From positions 52,249 to 116,248 of the forward strand of contig CAUJET010000037.1 of assembly GCA_963169665.1 (NCBI GenBank): a stretch of 64,000 nucleotides of DNA. Reading direction: 5' to 3'. The notes below the pieces were generated by a model that had not been told where the DNA came from, made no database searches, and worked only from the letters and a program-made list of their open reading frames with translations. Shown here piece after piece: positions 55,601 through 63,879 of the stretch (its first letter is position 1; every line of letters begins with the position of its first letter). This stretch comes from Actinomycetota bacterium (GTDB lineage: Bacteria; Actinomycetota; Acidimicrobiia; Acidimicrobiales; Ilumatobacteraceae). The translations under genes were made by a program, and so were the position numbers.

Positions 55601-56741
55601 GTCCTTCGGCCAGGTCCCGGATGCCGGCCACGGTGGCCTCCATCGCCGCCTTCAACTGGGCGAGCCGCCGCTCGAGGATCGGCTGCTCGCGCTCGGGTCG
55701 CTTGCGGATCATCGCCGACGTGCCCGACACGCCGGGACCCATCACCACGCGCTGGCGGAGGCGGACCGTGCGACCGATCGGCTCGAGCTCGAACGACCAC
55801 TGCGCGCCCGGCTGATCGGGATCGACGACGTTCCACGCGAACACACGCTCGGGTTCGAGGCGGCTCACCCAGCACGTCGTGGTCCACTCGCCGACGCCCT
55901 CGAGCCGGTTGTGGCCGGCGAAGCGTGCGCCGACCACCGGCTCGGGATCGAGCCACTCGACCCGTTGCAGTTCGCCGCCGAAGCGGGCCGGCGTGGCGAC
56001 GTCGCTGACGAGGGCCCAGACGGCGGACGGCTTGGCGGCGATGTCGATCTCGACGGTGACGCCCACGAGGTCGTCGAGGTGGGCGAGCCCGTCGGCGGAC
56101 GGTTGCTGGCGCGTGTAGCCCCACCGGTCGAAGTAGGTGATCTCCCGCGCCGGCCGACGCCGGGCCGGCTGGAACTCGGTGCCGATCGTGCGCGCCACGG
56201 GCAGCAGCACCACCTGGGTCACGCCATCGGGGATGCCGAGCAGATCGGCCACCTCCTGGGCGCGGTTGAGGTGGATGGTGGTCCACGCGGTGCCGAGGCC
56301 GCGGGCGCGAGCGGCGAGACAGAAGCTCCACGCCGCCTGGAGCACCGAGTCGAACAGGCCGGGCCGACCCGATCCGTCGTGGCTGCCCCAGATGCACGCG
56401 ATCACGATGGCCGGCACCTCCTCGAGGTGACGGGCGAGGTGTGCGCCCGATGCCATCACCCGCTCGCTGCCGTGGCCCGTGCCCTCGAGTCGATCGGCGA
56501 GTTCGATGATCCCCTGACCACCCGCCTGGCGATAGAGATCGGCCAACGCTGCCTTCGTCCCCGGATCGCGCACCACCATCCATCGACGACTGGAGATGTT
56601 GCCGCCGGTCGGTGCCTGCTCGGCGAGGTCGATGCACTCGAACAACGACTCGTCCGACACGGGACGGGTGAGATCGAGGCGGGTGCGCACCGATCGGGTG
56701 GTGCGCAGGACGTGATCGACCGGTGCGCTCTCGCCGATCAT
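55581..56741 (-). CDS. Nitroreductase fused to an SRPBCC (START-like) domain
   Basis: 386 residues. Residues 1-about 205 are an FMN nitroreductase: RSVRTRLDLTRPVSDE, AEQAPTGGNISSRRW (FMN loop), WSFCLAARARGLGTAWTT and a proline-rich end. Residues about 215-386 are an SRPBCC/polyketide-cyclase-like domain: VTVEIDIAAKPSAVWALVSDVATPARFGG, then WVSRLEPERVFAWNVVDP and a long C-terminal helix. The hydrophobic pocket of the second domain could present a substrate to the flavin. Translationally coupled to the esterase gene by ATGA. Confidence 0.87.
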   Translation of the reverse strand: MIGESAPVDHVLRTTRSVRTRLDLTRPVSDESLFECIDLAEQAPTGGNISSRRWMVVRDPGTKAALADLYRQAGGQGIIELADRLEGTGHGSERVMASGAHLARHLEEVPAIVIACIWGSHDGSGRPGLFDSVLQAAWSFCLAARARGLGTAWTTIHLNRAQEVADLLGIPDGVTQVVLLPVARTIGTEFQPARRRPAREITYFDRWGYTRQQPSADGLAHLDDLVGVTVEIDIAAKPSAVWALVSDVATPARFGGELQRVEWLDPEPVVGARFAGHNRLEGVGEWTTTCWVSRLEPERVFAWNVVDPDQPGAQWSFELEPIGRTVRLRQRVVMGPGVSGTSAMIRKRPEREQPILERRLAQLKAAMEATVAGIRDLAEGRDGHYS

Positions 56742-57754
56742 CGGGCGGGCTCCGTCTGTGCGACGGCGGCGCGCAACGCGGTGGTCATCGCATCGAGCAG
56801 TGCGATCATCGAGGGTGCCTTCGGCACCATGCGTTCCGCGGCGTGGTACATGCCGGGCACCACGTGCACGTCGCACGGCACGCCGGCCGCCTCCAGCCGG
56901 GTGGCGTACTCGATCGACTCGGCGTGGAAGAGGTCGATGGTGCCGATGCCGATCCAGGCCGGCGGCAGGCCGCCGAGGTCGGCCCGCCGCGCCGCCGATG
57001 CGTAGGGCCGCGGTTCGTCGGCCCGGACGGGATGGCCGAGATAGGCGGACCACGCGTACCTGTTGGAGGTGTTGGTCCAGGTGAGCGCCTCGGCGTCGGC
57101 GCGCAGCGCGGTGCGATCGTCGAGCATCGGGTACTGCAGGAGCTGGAAGCAGATGGCGGGCCCGCCCCGGTCGTGGGCGAGCTGGGCCAGGCAGGCCGCC
57201 AGCCCGCCGCCGGCGCTGTCGCCACCGACCACCACGCGGGCCGGGTCGACACCGAGATTCTCGGCGTTCGAGTGCAGCCATTCGAGCGCCGCGAGGCAGT
57301 CGTGCAGGCCGGCAGGGAACGGGTGCTCGGGTGCGAGGCGGTAGTCGACGCTCACGACCACGAGGTCGAGCTCGGCGGCGAACCGGCTGCACAGCCCGTC
57401 GCCCGCAGCAGGGGTGCCCATCACGAGGCCGCCACCGTGGATCCACAACAGCGCAACGCTCGGTCCGGTCCGTCCCGGTCGGTCGTAGATCACGACGGGC
57501 ACTGCGGGCTGCTCGCCCGACACCGGCACCACCTCGGTGCGCCGGTCGACGCCGGCGACCATCGCGCCGGGTTGCGGTGTCGACATGAGTTTCCGTCCGA
57601 TCGTGAGCGACCGGTCGCCCGTGACCGACATGGGGACGTACAGCACCGGACTGCGCAGCTCCGGGGCGACGTTCGCGAGCTTCGGGCGGCGCCGCGCGAT
57701 ACCGGCCCCTGCGAGGCCGAAGATCACCGTGAGTGCCATGACGAGACGCTTCAT
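56738..57754 (-). CDS. Alpha/beta-hydrolase (acetyl-esterase/HSL family)
   Basis: 338 residues. N-terminal hydrophobic segment (about 3-20) suggests a membrane anchor or signal. Catalytic motifs: HGGG in LLWIHGGGLVMG, GDSAGG nucleophile elbow, then GTIDLFHAES (Asp) and GMYHAAE (His). DYRLAPEHPFP is a family hallmark. It hydrolyses short or medium acyl esters. CAGGAT lies 8 bases before the ATG. First of the tightly coupled esterase-nitroreductase-thiolase group. Confidence 0.9.
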   Translation of the reverse strand: MKRLVMALTVIFGLAGAGIARRRPKLANVAPELRSPVLYVPMSVTGDRSLTIGRKLMSTPQPGAMVAGVDRRTEVVPVSGEQPAVPVVIYDRPGRTGPSVALLWIHGGGLVMGTPAAGDGLCSRFAAELDLVVVSVDYRLAPEHPFPAGLHDCLAALEWLHSNAENLGVDPARVVVGGDSAGGGLAACLAQLAHDRGGPAICFQLLQYPMLDDRTALRADAEALTWTNTSNRYAWSAYLGHPVRADEPRPYASAARRADLGGLPPAWIGIGTIDLFHAESIEYATRLEAAGVPCDVHVVPGMYHAAERMVPKAPSMIALLDAMTTALRAAVAQTEPAR

Positions 57755-57821
57755 GGCCGCCGATCCTGGCACAGCGCGGACGGGCGCCGACGTGCCGTGG
57801 CACGCTCGGCCGGCAGGGTCG

Positions 57822-58247
57822 TCAGTCGTCGCACTCGGCGACGACACCGCCGAAGCAGTCGCCGTTCGCGAGCTTCTCCCGCGCCGTCGCGAACTTCTCC
57901 GGGCACCCGATCGCCGCGGTCTCGACGAAGCCCGGCGGGTAGTCGGCGGGGTGCACGAGCATGTCGTACACCGAGAAGTCGTTGATCGAGTTGGGCGACG
58001 TGTCGACGCAGATCGTGCGGAAGCTGGCGATCGCCTGCGTCCGTTCCTCCGGGGTCTCGAACACGAGACCTGAGGCGTCGAGCGCTGCGGCCACCTCGGA
58101 CTCGCGGAACTCGACGAGCACCTCGGTCTCGGAGGCGCACGACGCGACAGCGAGCCACGCCAGCACGATCGCTGCGGCGATCGGGCGCGTCGGGCGCGGC
58201 GAGCGCGGTGGCCGGGTCAGACGAGCGCCGGCGCCAGGGCGCGCCAC
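57822..58247 (-). CDS. Small secreted lipoprotein, hypothetical
   Basis: 141 residues. Arg/Pro-rich N-region, hydrophobic core AAAIVLAWLAV and lipobox VASC. The mature part has several cysteines (ICVDT, IGCPEK, GDCFGG, AECDD) that could form disulfides outside the cell, and no known family. GTG 58247 lies inside the upstream LLM oxidoreductase gene (31-base overlap); a shorter start at GTG 58172 would lose the n-region. Function unknown. Confidence 0.7.
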   Translation of the reverse strand: MARPGAGARLTRPPRSPRPTRPIAAAIVLAWLAVASCASETEVLVEFRESEVAAALDASGLVFETPEERTQAIASFRTICVDTSPNSINDFSVYDMLVHPADYPPGFVETAAIGCPEKFATAREKLANGDCFGGVVAECDD

Positions 58248-59089
58248 TCGTCGACCGGCAGTGCCCGCGGGTCGTTGGTGAGCACCTGGATGCACACGTG
58301 GTCGGCGCCGGCGTCGCGGTGCTGCTGCACTCGGGCGGCGATGGCCGCCTCGTCGCCCCACACCACGAGCGCGTCGACCAGGCGGTCGCTGCCACCGTTG
58401 GCGATGTCGTCGTCGGTGAAGCCCTGGCGCTTCCAGTTGTTCGAGTAGTTCGGCAGGCCGAGGTAGGTGGCGAGGTGCATGCGGGCGATCTCGCGGGCCT
58501 TCGTGGGGTCGGTCTCGAGCACGACGCCCTGCTCGCTGGCCACCAGGCCGTCGGCGCCGATGCCCTCGCGTGCCTTCGCGGTGAGCTCGGGCGTGACGAG
58601 GTAGGGGTGCGTGCCGGCCGTGCGTGTGCGGGCGAGCTCGAGCATCTTCGGGCCGAGCGCGGCGATCACGCGGTCGTTCACCGCGAGGGGAGTGGTGGCG
58701 GCGTCGAGGCCGTCGAGGTAGTTGGCCATCGTCTCGATCGGCTTGGTGTACGTGCCCGGCTCGTTCACGTGGTCGATGAACGGGCGGTGGCTGATACCGA
58801 TGCCGCACAGGTAACGCGGGCCGTGCTCGGCGGTGAGCCGGGCGTGCTGCGCGGCGGCTTCCTCCGGCGTGTGCATCCAGACGTTGAGGATGCCCGTCGC
58901 GATGGTCGCCGTCGTCGTGGCCCCGAGCAGGGTGCCGAGCGGGGTGAACAGATCGCCGCCGACGTCGGGGATCCACAGGGCCGAATAGCCGAGCGACTCG
59001 AGCTCGGCCGCTGCCGGTGCCACCTGCGCCATGTCGCCGTAGCGCAACATGCCGCTCCAGATGCCGGTTCCTGTCAGTCGTGCGCTCAT
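58217..59089 (-). CDS. LLM-class F420-dependent oxidoreductase
   Basis: 290 residues, luciferase-like TIM barrel. MSARLTGTGIWSGMLRYGD, LGYSALWIPDVGGD, ATGILNVWMHTPEEAAAQ and CGIGISHRPFIDH match actinobacterial F420-dependent LLM proteins (TIGR03620-like). It transfers hydride from F420H2 to an unknown substrate. CAGACT lies 7 bases before ATG 59089; the longer upstream frame runs through the hairpin repeat and is not credible. First gene of the minus-strand run down to the HxlR regulator. Confidence 0.88.
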   Translation of the reverse strand: MSARLTGTGIWSGMLRYGDMAQVAPAAAELESLGYSALWIPDVGGDLFTPLGTLLGATTTATIATGILNVWMHTPEEAAAQHARLTAEHGPRYLCGIGISHRPFIDHVNEPGTYTKPIETMANYLDGLDAATTPLAVNDRVIAALGPKMLELARTRTAGTHPYLVTPELTAKAREGIGADGLVASEQGVVLETDPTKAREIARMHLATYLGLPNYSNNWKRQGFTDDDIANGGSDRLVDALVVWGDEAAIAARVQQHRDAGADHVCIQVLTNDPRALPVDEWRALAPALV

Positions 59090-59284
59090 GCGACCGAGTC
59101 TGCCAGCGATCCCTCCCCCCGGTCGGGTCGGCGGTTCGGCCCGTCGGCGCGACGCTCCCCGCCGGACGCCCTGGCCGACCCGGAAGGGAAACTCTTCTGC
59201 GCCACTCAGAGCCCACCCATCGACCACCGCCCCAGCGGGACCAGGCGAGCCATCGGGCCCCGCCTCCCGCCCCGACAGCGCAGG

Positions 59285-59326
59285 GAAGTCCCGGACCCTC
59301 ATGGGGGTCCGGGACTTGCCGATGTC
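59285..59326. repeat. Hairpin repeat element, copy 1
   Basis: Forty-two bases nearly identical (2 mismatches) to 63808-63849 and in the same orientation. It contains a perfect 13-bp stem (59286-59298 with 59305-59317) around a 6-base loop. Similarity continues in patches to about 59353 (TCACAC, then GTTGGAGCAGGGG). The remaining part of the 376-base gap 59090-59465 holds no credible gene. It lies about 140 bases past the serine hydrolase stop on the minus strand. Confidence 0.85.
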
Positions 59327-59465
59327 GTGCACCGTCACACGTTGGAGCAGGGGAATCGAGCCGTCCTCTTCGGTGTGCTTCACGGGTGTTGCAGCAGCTC
59401 GGGGTCTGTCTGGGAGGTGTCCTGCAACGACCGGCCGGCTTCGAACCGTGTACGTCGGTGACGAG

Positions 59466-60725
59466 TCAGCCGAGCGATTCGAACACTCTGAGCACCGGAT
59501 CGGGGTAGTCGTCCGAGGGTGCCTCGACCTGTTGCACCGTGATGGTCATCGTGATGCCACTGTCGGGACACGTGGTGGCCGTGGTGCCTCCGTACCCGGT
59601 GTGCGAGTAGCAGGTCTCGCCAGACGGGCTCTCCACCAGGAAGATGCCCAGGCCTTCGCTGGCGGCCTCCGAGCCGGGTTCGGCGTCGGCGGCAGGAGTG
59701 ATCATCTCGGCGAGGGTCTCGGGCTTGTCGAAGATCCGACCGCCGAGCAGCGCGTCGAAGAACATCGAGATCTCACGGGTCGTGCTCACGATGCCACCGC
59801 CCCCGTACATGTCCTGGCCCGGATCGATGTTGGTGTAGTCGAGCGTGCCGATGTACTGGTGACCGAGCGGCTTGTCGGGAGCGGGCCGGTCGAGGCGCTC
59901 CACGAAGGTCTCCGTGAGGCCGAGCTCATCGAACCCGAGGAGCTCAGCCAGGGCGGCGCCATAGCTGGACACGCCCATCGCCCGTTCGAGCAGATCGCCC
60001 AGCAGCACGTATCCGGTGTCGGCGTAGTGGAACTCGGCGCCCGGTTCGGCCAACGGGTCGTAGTTGTCCATCGCGAACTGCACTTCGAGTTCGCGATTCC
60101 ACTGGAACGTGGGGTCCGCCTCGAGCAGCCCTTGGAACTTCCCCTCGTAGTTCTCCTCGAAGCCCGCGTAGTCCGCAATCCCCGAGGTGTGGGTGAGTAG
60201 GTGGCGAATGGTGATGGCGTCCACGTCGTACCCGTCGGCGCTCAACATCTCGACGTAGAGGGGGGACAGGTGCTGTGAGATGGGGTCGTCCAGGCCGAGT
60301 TCGCCCATCTCGGCCAGGCGTAGCACCGATGCGGCCACGAACGTCTTGGTCACGCTGGCGACGCGGATCGGTGTGTCCACCTCGAGCGGAGCCGACGCAT
60401 CGAGCTCCAGCGTGCCGGCTGCGGCGCCGCCGGTGTACTCCGGCGAGATCACCCACATCAGATGGCCGGGCGAGTTGGGGTACTTCGCGACGGCCTCGGT
60501 CAACCATTCGGTCAGCAACTCGTCATCGAGCGCTGCGGCCACCGCCACCGTCTCGGCCGAGGTCTCCGCGACAGCCTCGGTGGATGACGGCGCCGATGTC
60601 GTCGCGGGATCACTTGCGCTCGATGCCGGCGACGAGTTCGAGGTCGGGTCGGACGAACACGCGACGAGGCATGTCAACGCCGCGAGGGAGGCGGCGACCA
60701 CTGCGCCACGGGTGACGCCCTTCAT
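59466..60725 (-). CDS. Serine beta-lactamase-like hydrolase lipoprotein
   Basis: 419 residues. Lipobox LVAC (Cys23), Ser/Ala/Thr linker, then a class C beta-lactamase/DD-peptidase-like domain: SVTK (Ser124, Lys127), HLLTHTSGIADY, YAD at 234-236 where YxN is usual, and HTGYGG near the C-terminus. It is probably an esterase or peptidase on the outer membrane face; the Asn-to-Asp change argues against a classical beta-lactamase. Divergent from the LuxR-type regulator across a 212-base region, the likely control pair. Confidence 0.88.
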   Translation of the reverse strand: MKGVTRGAVVAASLAALTCLVACSSDPTSNSSPASSASDPATTSAPSSTEAVAETSAETVAVAAALDDELLTEWLTEAVAKYPNSPGHLMWVISPEYTGGAAAGTLELDASAPLEVDTPIRVASVTKTFVAASVLRLAEMGELGLDDPISQHLSPLYVEMLSADGYDVDAITIRHLLTHTSGIADYAGFEENYEGKFQGLLEADPTFQWNRELEVQFAMDNYDPLAEPGAEFHYADTGYVLLGDLLERAMGVSSYGAALAELLGFDELGLTETFVERLDRPAPDKPLGHQYIGTLDYTNIDPGQDMYGGGGIVSTTREISMFFDALLGGRIFDKPETLAEMITPAADAEPGSEAASEGLGIFLVESPSGETCYSHTGYGGTTATTCPDSGITMTITVQQVEAPSDDYPDPVLRVFESLG

Positions 60726-60786
60726 CGCAGGAACTCTTCGTCGGTTGCGGTGGTGGTGATCATGAGATGCCCTTCCGGATCTATGC

Positions 60787-60809
60787 ATCGGAACGGGGGA
60801 TGCTCCGAT
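60787..60809. promoter_or_regulatory. Inverted repeat ATCGGA-N11-TCCGAT in the divergent region
   Basis: A 6-bp dyad of 23 bp total lies midway between the serine hydrolase and LuxR-type genes. It has the size and position of a regulator operator, but the short arms could arise by chance. Confidence 0.25.
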
Positions 60810-60937
60810 CGTTCGGTGCAGCATGGATCAACGCCTCATCGCCTCACATCGGCAGATCGACGTACTCACGCGCGACGCTTCACAGGTACGTCGTTTCGCG
60901 GATGTTGCACGTCCGATCCGACGTGGAAGATGGGACG

Positions 60938-63757
60938 ATGAGCCAGGCAGGTGGGCGGCGCGTCGAGCGACAGCGTTCTCGTAGGCTCCCCGCGATGGCC
61001 GACCGTGTGGAGCTGCTCGCAGGACGCACGTCGGAGGTGGACGGGATCGTCGACGCTCACGCCCGAGGTCGTCGGCTCGTCGTGGTCAGCGGAGAGGACG
61101 GCGCCGGGAAGTCCGCCGTGCTCGAGCACGTGGTGGCGCGTGCGGCCGGGAGCGGTACGCACACCTTGGTGGGGCGTTGTCCTCGCATCAGCGTGTCGGC
61201 GTTGGAGCCGTTGTGGCAAGCGTTCGGGCCGATGGCGTCGGAGTGGAAGTCGATCCCGTCGACGCTGCACCCGATCCGGCGAGACGTGCTCAGAGTGCTC
61301 GGGCCATCGGGCGCCCATCTGGGCTCGATGCCGACCGATCCTGCTGAGCCGGGCGCGTTGGCAGCGGCGCTCACCGCCGTGGCAGGCGTGGCAGGCGTGG
61401 CCGGCCAACCCGGGCGAGCCTTGCTGGTCATCGACGACGTGCACTTCGGAGACGCCGATCTCCGTGTGTTGCTGGGCGCCGTGGCGCGGAGTTCGGCAGC
61501 GGTGTGCGCCGTGGTCAGCCTCACTGGGACATCGGTTGATGCGTCGGGGTTCGTGGAGGAGATCGGGGCACCGGACTCCGTGTGCGTCGCACTGGATGGC
61601 CTGGATGAAGCAGCGGTACGGCAGATCGTGCTCAGTCGACGCCCCGACGCGAGTCCACAGATGATCGACGAACTCCACCAACGGAGCGGCGGGAATGCGC
61701 TCTTCCTGCTGACGATGCTCGACAGCGACACCCATCTCAGCGGCACTGACGTTCCCGGCTCGATCGCCGACGGTGTGTCTCGTCGACTCGCCGGCTTCCC
61801 GGACCGAGAACGGGCGATCTGCGAAGCGGTGGCCATCGTCGGCCGGTCCTGCTCGTTCGAACTCGTCCAGCGCCTCGTCGACCTGTCGGAGAGCGATGTC
61901 GTGGCCGGTCTGCGGCGGCTGCAGGACCTGAAGGTCATCGGTGAGGGACCACCCGACGAGTTCTGGTTGCGTTCGCCCATGATGGCCGCGGTCGCCGCGG
62001 CGACCACCCTCAGTCGGCAACGGCGGCGTCTGCACACCACCGTGCTCGAAGTACTCGAAGCGACCGACCACCCGGACCCGGCGAGCGTGCTCGCTCACGC
62101 AGCAGCGATCGGTGACGCGCACCGTGCGGTTCCGGCAGCACGTGCCGCGGCCTTGTCGGCCCTGGACAATGGAACTCCTGGTCGGGCCGCGCGGCTCGCG
62201 GTCGAGGGGCTCAGCTTCGACCCGGGCGATGTCGACCTCCTGTTGGCGGCCGCAGAGGCGGAGCTCCGTTGCAACGACTTCGCAGCAACCGAACGCCACG
62301 GCGTCTCGGTGACCGTTTCGCCGTCGGCGACGCCATCACAGCGCGCTGCGGCATGGCGTGTGCTCGCGCGCTCACGTTGGCAGCGAGGAGACGGCGCCGG
62401 GCGAGATGACGCGTTGCACCAAGCCACCGCACTCTTGCCACTGGTCCCTCGTGGTGCAGAGTTGGCGCTCGTCCATCTGGCCCAGGCAGAAGCGGCGATG
62501 ATCGCCGACGATCTCGAGCTGACGCTCGAGGCTGTCACCGCCGCACGAGCCCACCTCTCCCCGGCAATGGCAGAACACGAATCGCTGTCAGTGGCGCTCG
62601 ATGTCATCGAGGGGTCGGTCCTGTCCAGTCGTCCGAACGACGCCGCCGTACGGGGCATCTCGATGCTCGAGCAGGCGCTGCCGGTCGCGCGTGGCGCAGG
62701 CGACGTGGTGACGGTCTGCCGAACACTCAACAACCTCATCCACGCGACGGTCTGCCGGCGTCCGGTGGACTCGACTGCCAGATTGATCGACGAGCTCGAC
62801 ACCGCCAGCGCGTCCGACGAGCGATGCCGCCCGTACGTTCGGCTGTGGCGCGCCCTCCTGGCCGAATGTGCCGGCGACTCGACGTCCGTCGCAGCGCACG
62901 CCCGCTTGCTGGCCCAGCCGTCCGATTCCCCCGATCGGTGTGTCCGCCTCGTCGGCGTCCACCTGTTGCTCGACCAACAACGTCTCGCCGAGGCGTCAGC
63001 CATCCTCACCGCGGTGTCAGCGTTGGCCGCCTCGCGTGCCGACCCCGAAGTGGATTGGTGGACCGAGTGCCTGTGGTTGCATCACCGAGTGCTCGCCGGT
63101 GAGCAGATCGCCACCGAGATCGTTCAACGCCTGGAAGCGCGCGCGTACCCGAGTCTGATTGCAGCCGACAAGGCTGCCCGTCTCGCGATCGTCGCCGCCG
63201 AACGCTGGCCCGGCACGACCCCTGCGCTCACCGCTGCGATGGCGCACTGGCTCCACCCGGTCGAACAGGCCGCCTGGACGCTCCATCTCGACGCGATGAC
63301 CTCTGCTGCCGCTGGCGACCACGAGGCTGCGATCGCGCTGGCGACGGCAAGCGCCAACGATCCCCATCCACGCGCGGCCGCCAGTCGGGCCGGCGCGTGG
63401 ACACTGGCTGCTCGCTCCTGCGCAGCAACCGGCGACCGAACGCGCGGGCGAGAGTTCGCCCACACCGCGCTCAGCGCGGTCGCTCACTGGCCCGGCACCG
63501 CCCAGGACGAAGCCCGATCGGTGCTTCGGTCCCTCGGCGGCCGCCCAACGGCGCAACGGTCGAGCGGGCTGACCCCACGCGAGCAGGACGTTGCGAAGCT
63601 GATCGCAGCCGGCCTCGCCAATGCCGAGATCGGGCGACGGCTCGGGATGTCCGCCCGAACGGTCGGTGTCCACGTCACTCACATCCTGCCGAAGCTCGGG
63701 GCCACCAATCGCACCGAGATCGCCATCCATGCGGTGCGTTCCGGACTTGCGGACTGA
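60938..63757 (+). CDS. Large ATP-binding LuxR-family regulator (LAL/MalT-like)
   Basis: 939 residues. N-terminal AAA/STAND ATPase: Walker A GEDGAGKS (52-59), Walker B LLVIDDVH (about 162-169). A long helical TPR-like middle region follows (about 400-860), then a C-terminal LuxR helix-turn-helix LTPREQDVAKLIAAGLANAEIGRRLG...TVGVHVTHIL (about 875-935). The family senses a ligand through ATP-dependent assembly. ATG 60938 is chosen because GGAAGA lies 7 bases upstream; ATG codons further upstream have no such site. Codon choice looks slightly less GC-biased than in neighbouring genes. Confidence 0.88.
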   Translation: MSQAGGRRVERQRSRRLPAMADRVELLAGRTSEVDGIVDAHARGRRLVVVSGEDGAGKSAVLEHVVARAAGSGTHTLVGRCPRISVSALEPLWQAFGPMASEWKSIPSTLHPIRRDVLRVLGPSGAHLGSMPTDPAEPGALAAALTAVAGVAGVAGQPGRALLVIDDVHFGDADLRVLLGAVARSSAAVCAVVSLTGTSVDASGFVEEIGAPDSVCVALDGLDEAAVRQIVLSRRPDASPQMIDELHQRSGGNALFLLTMLDSDTHLSGTDVPGSIADGVSRRLAGFPDRERAICEAVAIVGRSCSFELVQRLVDLSESDVVAGLRRLQDLKVIGEGPPDEFWLRSPMMAAVAAATTLSRQRRRLHTTVLEVLEATDHPDPASVLAHAAAIGDAHRAVPAARAAALSALDNGTPGRAARLAVEGLSFDPGDVDLLLAAAEAELRCNDFAATERHGVSVTVSPSATPSQRAAAWRVLARSRWQRGDGAGRDDALHQATALLPLVPRGAELALVHLAQAEAAMIADDLELTLEAVTAARAHLSPAMAEHESLSVALDVIEGSVLSSRPNDAAVRGISMLEQALPVARGAGDVVTVCRTLNNLIHATVCRRPVDSTARLIDELDTASASDERCRPYVRLWRALLAECAGDSTSVAAHARLLAQPSDSPDRCVRLVGVHLLLDQQRLAEASAILTAVSALAASRADPEVDWWTECLWLHHRVLAGEQIATEIVQRLEARAYPSLIAADKAARLAIVAAERWPGTTPALTAAMAHWLHPVEQAAWTLHLDAMTSAAAGDHEAAIALATASANDPHPRAAASRAGAWTLAARSCAATGDRTRGREFAHTALSAVAHWPGTAQDEARSVLRSLGGRPTAQRSSGLTPREQDVAKLIAAGLANAEIGRRLGMSARTVGVHVTHILPKLGATNRTEIAIHAVRSGLAD

Positions 63758-63807
63758 ACCTCGGGGAGGCGGTGGACACAGGCTCGTTCCGAGCCTCTCT
63801 GTTGCAA

Positions 63808-63849
63808 GAAGTCCCGGACCCTGATGAGGGTCCGGGACTTGCCGATGTC
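63808..63849. repeat. Hairpin repeat element, copy 2 (terminator-like)
   Basis: Second copy of the element at 59285. The stem is 14 bp (63809-63822 with 63827-63840) with a GATG loop, 51 bases after the LuxR stop, so it may terminate that gene. A second small hairpin follows: GATGTC-TCGC-GACATC (63844-63859). After TCACACATC comes GTGGAGCTGGGGG, which resembles the reverse complement of a tRNA or tmRNA 3' end, and the insertion sequence begins directly after. Confidence 0.85.
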
Positions 63850-63879
63850 TCGCGACATCACACATCGTGGAGCTGGGGG

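Noticed and set aside
59341..59465. Possible tmRNA or tRNA gene beside hairpin copy 1
   Set aside because: The complement of GTTGGAGCAGGGGAATCGAG resembles a tmRNA 3' end, but the T-stem is mismatched and the 5' half would fall inside the serine hydrolase gene.
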